Of a stretch of DNA of 26,419 nucleotides, positions 12,501-18,500 are shown piece after piece (the first letter of the stretch is position 1; every line of letters starts with the position of its first letter). The stretch is from Apostichopus parvimensis. Taxonomy: Eukaryota > Echinodermata > Holothuroidea > Aspidochirotida > Stichopodidae. Where the stretch lies: NCBI GenBank assembly GCA_000934455.1, contig KN887194.1, positions 1-26,419 on the forward strand. The letters run 5' to 3'. The position numbers and the translations under genes are program-made. The notes beneath the pieces were generated by a model. That model did not search any database. It had not been told where the DNA came from and was given only the letters and a program-made list of their open reading frames with translations.

Positions 12501-15500
12501 TTGACCTCAAATAACCTCATACTGCCACAAAAAACAAAATGTGGAGCTTTGCACCTCACTAAGGTGAACCCTTGTGAAATTGAACATAGTTTTACAAGTG
12601 TTAGCAGCTCAGAACCTGTTGATGGTTTGCTGCGGTGTAGTAACAGCTGCAGTTTTGGCAAATAGTGTTGATAATAAAGGCTATAAACATAACCACAAAT
12701 GATTTAAAAACAATAGTCGTACAGACGAAGAAAAAGGCGCAATATTCAACTGAGCTTTACTAAGTTTTAGGCAAATTAGTTCTATTCGACAATCACATAT
12801 GATACACAGTGCAGCTTAGGAAGGATTTATGTTTTGCGGTGTTCCAAAATCTGAAACCAAAATGCCAACCCCTGAGGGATCTTTACACTTACCGACTGGT
12901 TTGTAGGCCGAATCAGAGCTCTACGATCATCATCAATATCTGATTCCCCACTAGAGGGCAGTATACTGTGGTGACATTTCTTAGACGGTGCTTTGGCCGA
13001 GGCTATGTCCACTGCTTGTTCACTGATGCTGTAATGAACCAAGCTTTAGTGGTATCCATGGATGTAGAGTAGTTATGAGTGTAAGGCACCCAGCATGATG
13101 CAACAGGGTTACAAGTAAGAGCAGAGCATGATGGGAAAATGACACACCCATGGAAGCAAAAGAAAGGAAAACCTTGTCAAGTATTAGTACAAAAACATCA
13201 ATCTATTAAAACAAATTACTATTGCGAGCACCTACAACAGATATATAGTGAAATGTGCCTTTACACAATAAAAAAGAAAAATTGAATTCAATATGTTTTA
13301 TGGCATAATTAGTACAAATGAATTCTCAGGGTTAGTTCAGGGGTTATTTTGGTATTCAATTGAAGGTTTTATGAAACTTAACTAAGATTATGTTTGGTTA
13401 CCTAAAAGAGCATGGCCTGGTTAGCAAGGTTAACCCTTAGACCAACCAGTGACACTTACATATTATCCAGCCTGTAAGTTACAGTTAAAGTACAACGTTC
13501 CCAACATTAAGCAGCAGGGACAAAAATAATATGTTATTAATTGTGTACTTTGAGTTAAATGTTAAACACGGGAACAGTCTGAAGAATAAGCTTTCTAATG
13601 TGCTTTGCAAGCTAAAAGACTTTCAATGCATTAATTCTGCTGCAAATTCTGTGAAATTTGATAATATTTTGTTCCTCAAGGATAGCAGACTCTACTGTGG
13701 TTGGTAAACAGCAATGACTACAAACAAACACTGAACTAAATTATAGCAAATGTGTTAACTAACTTTTCTATCTAATTATTTGAAAACAATTGAATATCTG
13801 AAACACAGCCAAGATCAAACTAATATATCCTTCTTCATGAATACTATATATAGCTGTTTGACTTTCATAATATTATCTCATTTCATCCCAGACTCACTCA
13901 AATTTCTTCTTACCACAAATGCTAAATTATCCTCAACAATTAATAACAATAAATCATTTTGGCCCCATGTTTTATATATATAGCATAGGCCAGGCTAAGC
14001 ATATTTGCTATATAATTTTATAATATTTGTTATGAATTAGTAAAAGTCAGTGCTATTGCATTAGTGCTAATGTAATGTAATTTCCATTACATTGCACTTA
14101 ATGACAGTTGGCATTATGTTGCCAATGCACCCCCAGCTGCTTAAAGTGAGTGTTACCTTTGTTCTATCTCATTAGTTTCAGTTCTTAAAGGGATAGTCTA
14201 CAACATTCACAATTAGTCTCAATCGATCAATTAATTCACACATAACCTGGAACAAAATCATAAATATTGCATATGGACTTTCAAAACTGAAATCATTGAT
14301 ATAAAACAATTTGTGCAAATGTTATGTTTGTGTTTCATTCAAATTCAGTAACTGCAAAGTCCAATATGAGTTCAGCAAAGGTTGATGGGATAACAAAGAA
14401 ACACCTCCATGTGTTGGTAGAAATATTCAGATGACTTCTAATATGATAGCTAGAATAGCCTTGATTACTGTAGCTATATGAATCTACTGAAGAATGGTCA
14501 CTAAAATAAAACTGGGCAAGTGATGGGTGGGATATATTTAGGAATTAATACACAACACTAACTTTTTAAGAAACTTTGGCAGATGCTTTTTCATACTACT
14601 TCCAATTTTTCTTCTACATGTGTTCATTCCAAGAAGCAACAATTCAACTATGTATAAACAATCTGCGAGTTCATAGTTGTATTGTAAATAGACTGTATTA
14701 TATTTGAGAACTCTCAAGGGTAACTTTAGCTGGGGAGGGGGAGTGGAGGGGTTAAAGATCAGGGAGAGGGGGTGGATAAGAAAGGGAACAAATGATTAGG
14801 GGTGAAGTAAGGATTGGGGAATGGAATTATATGGGAAATGAGAGGAGGCATGGACAGTTGGACACTGACTAGGTACATGTACAGATATTTCTAAAGCAGA
14901 CTCATGTTAAAATTGGTTAACTAGTGAAACAGAACGAGCAGCACCCTTTGGCACAAACTGTACAATGACCTAGATGTAGATAAATGTTAAGGTTAATTGG
15001 ACAATTTAGTATGCATGCATGCCATGAAACATTAAGAAAATTTAGTATGCATGCAATATATAGTTATGAAACATTAAAATAATTTTATATGCATTCAATA
15101 TATAGCTATGAAACATTAAGACAATTTAGTATGCATGCAATATATAGCTATGAAACATAAAGAAACATGCAGATATTATTGACCCAACAGAAATTAGGTC
15201 AAACAATACAGTCCAGTAACAGCTGTATAGAATAATTGATTTTTAGTCATGTGATGTGAAACAAGGCCACTGTTCACAACATCGTCTACTTTCGATTGTG
15301 TTAAAGTTTGTAAGCCTGCATTATGTTGTTATTAGTAATAGGAAGTGAATACAGGAAAGGAAGCATAACAGTACTGAAATACTAAACCAACAGCCAAACC
15401 AGAAAGAAATAGGGTTCTTGCATTCAATCAAATGGATCAAATTACCATATGACATCACACTTTTTGAGCCTCAAATGTTTGCAAGGCTTTGTTTATCAAC

Positions 15501-18500
15501 CTCAAATAACTACTCCACAGAAAGAAAAAAAAAGCCACTATATTTTTGTACTAAGAACATTGAATTTAAAGGACGATTGAAAAGTTCATCCAGCTGTACT
15601 TTTCAAGTTATCCTGTTTACATTGGTTTAAAACTAACTTTGAGATTTCTGTGTATTTTCGCCCCCACACACAGCAGAAAAAAAAAAATCTACTTACAAAG
15701 TATGTAGACCTTTATTTAAGCTTGAAGTCTCAAATTACCATGTTAACAAGGTTTCAAAATTTGACTTCTCCAGACCTCAAATGACCTTTGACACACATGG
15801 TAGTCTACAAAACAAAGATTGCTTTCTTAAAACAGTAGAAGGAAAACATTGCCAGTTCTGATCAACCTTCAACAATACCCTTTGCCAGTATGGAAGATGC
15901 AAGAATGCTTGCAGACAAGGAGCCATCCTTTCTACGTTTTTACTGCGCAAAATCTGCAAAACGGAAACATTGTTAGTAATGTTCCGATGCATCGGGACTC
16001 ACAGCTGATTAATATTGTTCTAGGTTTCTTTTGTCAAACATGTCAACTTTAAGATATTTGAAGTAGAGCTGGTTATTTTGAGGGAAAAAAATCTTACATC
16101 TCATGTAATAATTTGTTTTTAGACAAGATTTTTGTTTCAATTTTAGATTGTGTAAGTGCAGGATTTTGTCCTTAAAACCTTGCATTCAGTTTGAAGGTTT
16201 TGTATCCCTGGCAGGGTATCTAGGGTCCTGGATGCAGAATCCTGCATTTGTGAGTCCTGGATGCAGAATCCTGCATTTGTATGTACAATGCTGCAAGGTA
16301 ACTTCAGTAAGTTGTCTTGGAAGTCAGCTGTGAGATATGCAACAATGGCAGGAAATCTAACCTTTCACTGAAAACTTCATCAGGACATTCATTACTCTGG
16401 TCAGGTAATATGCTTGTCAGTGGTTCTTGGATTTTACGGCACTTCACATTTTCGACAAAACTCTCATGAAACTGATTCTGCAGAGTGAAAAGAAGAAACA
16501 AAAGAAGTGCAAGATAGATGTCATTGTAACTGATGGCACAGTATAGGATAGATGTGATTGTAACTGATGGCACAGTATAGGATAGATGTCATTGTAACTG
16601 GTGGCACAGTATAGGATAGATGTGATTGTAACTGATGGCACAGTATAGGATAGATGTCATTGTAACTGGTGGCACAGTATAGGATAGATGTCATTGTAAC
16701 TGATGGCACAGTATAGGATAGATGTCATTGTAACTGCTGGCACAGTACAGGATAGATGTCATTGTAACAGATGGCACAGTATAGGATAGATGTCATTGTA
16801 ACTGATGGCACAGTATAGGATAGATGTCATTGTAACTGATGACACAGTATAGGATAGATGTCATTGTAACTGATGACACAGTATAGGATAGATGTCATTG
16901 TACCTAGTGGCACAGTATAGGATAGATGTCATTGTAACTGATGGCACAGTATAGGATAGATGTGATTGTAACTGATGGCACAGTATAGGATAGATGCGAT
17001 TGTAACTGATGGCACAGTATAGGATAGATGTCATTGTAACTGATGGCACAGTATAGGATAGATGTCATTGTAACTGATGGCACAGTATAAGATAGATGTC
17101 ATTGTAACTGATGGCACAGTATAGGATAGATGTCATTGTAACTGATGGCACAGTATAGGATAGATGTCATTGTAACTGGAGACACAGTATAGGATAGATG
17201 TCATTGTATATGATGGCACAGTACAGGATAGATGTCATTGTAACTGATGGCACAGTATAGGATAGATGTCATTGTAACTGATGGCACAGTATAGGATAGA
17301 TGTCATTGTAACTGATGGCACAGTATAGGATAGATGTCATTGTAACTGGAGACACAGTATAGGATAGATGTCATTGTAACTGATGGCACAGTATAGGATA
17401 GATGTCATTGTAACTCATGGCACAGTAAAGGATAGATGTCATTGTAACTGGTGGCTCAGTAAACTTAGAGACTGCCACCACCAGGGCACAAACTTAAATA
17501 TTCACAGGACACCAATGGCAGAGCTTCTTGCTGTACATATTCTTTACATGGATATTCACAGAACACTAAAGGAATACAAATACAGAATTAAAATTGAGAA
17601 CAGAAGCTAAATTTCTGCTGCCCCAGTTGTTTTCCTGATAAAATAAGTGCATGCTTTCCTTACATCTGGCAAGCTCCTAAATAGAGCTAATAATATTCTA
17701 GTAATCCACAATTTATGGATTTTCATTTTCGTGGAAAATGAAGGGCACTGCTGCCACACAACGGATGATATGACGGTATTTGTGCCAATGGCAGCATAGA
17801 GGGAGGTAGATGGAAGGGCATAGGGGTCGGGGCGGGATTGAGTGGGCAGACAAATAGATGGGTAAGTAAGTAACAAAAAGAAAACCAACAAACCTGGATG
17901 AGAACCACAGTTGCCTCCCTTAATTGGCATTTTGTAGAAGTACACTTCAAATGCCAAACCGGTTTCCAATAGAAAACAAGTTGAAGAAAGCCGAGTGAAA
18001 TTATGGTAAAGATGTAATTGACTACAAGCTTTGGTAGATAAATTCTATAACCAGTCACAAGCTGAAGAAAGAAACAACAACAAATATTCATAAAATTTCA
18101 CTACAGAATATATTGCACTACAAATATTCATAAAATATCATAAATTTCATCAACAAGAACCTGTTCTGGTTTCCAGTTTTCCAAATCAACTGCTTCAGTA
18201 GTGAAGATGGAATTTTATCAATCATGTAGATCAAACAGCAGAGCTAGATAATTCTTGAATTATTATCATATCTACAAATAGGCCAATTTAAAGGGAACAT
18301 CCTCACCAGACTAGCAAGTGTCAGTTTTGATGTAACCGTATTAAAGTTTGAGTTCATAAATGTGTCCTTCATAAGTGCAATCAAACAAATTGCAAATGTA
18401 AATGAATACTTGTGAAGCAACTGCAAATCATGCCATCTCTTTAAGATATGTAAAATAACAACTTTTATCATCGGGCAGTGCCTACCAGTATCTATAACTT

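Noticed and set aside
16444..17049. Several minus-strand open frames with the repeating peptide [12 protein letters not shown]
   Set aside because: The 34-bp array rotates through all frames without stops on this strand, giving a spurious 34-residue repeat. Only the non-repetitive end, 16362-16477, is a real exon.
16512..17465. CRISPR-like array
   Set aside because: Units are contiguous with no unique spacers and the context is a eukaryotic intron; it is a minisatellite.
17607..17893. Extension of exon 3 past 17894 (frames reading [10 protein letters not shown]... or an alternative frame)
   Set aside because: The family-like sequence stops at VVLIQ, which coincides with a CAG|GT donor; the continuation is intron read-through.
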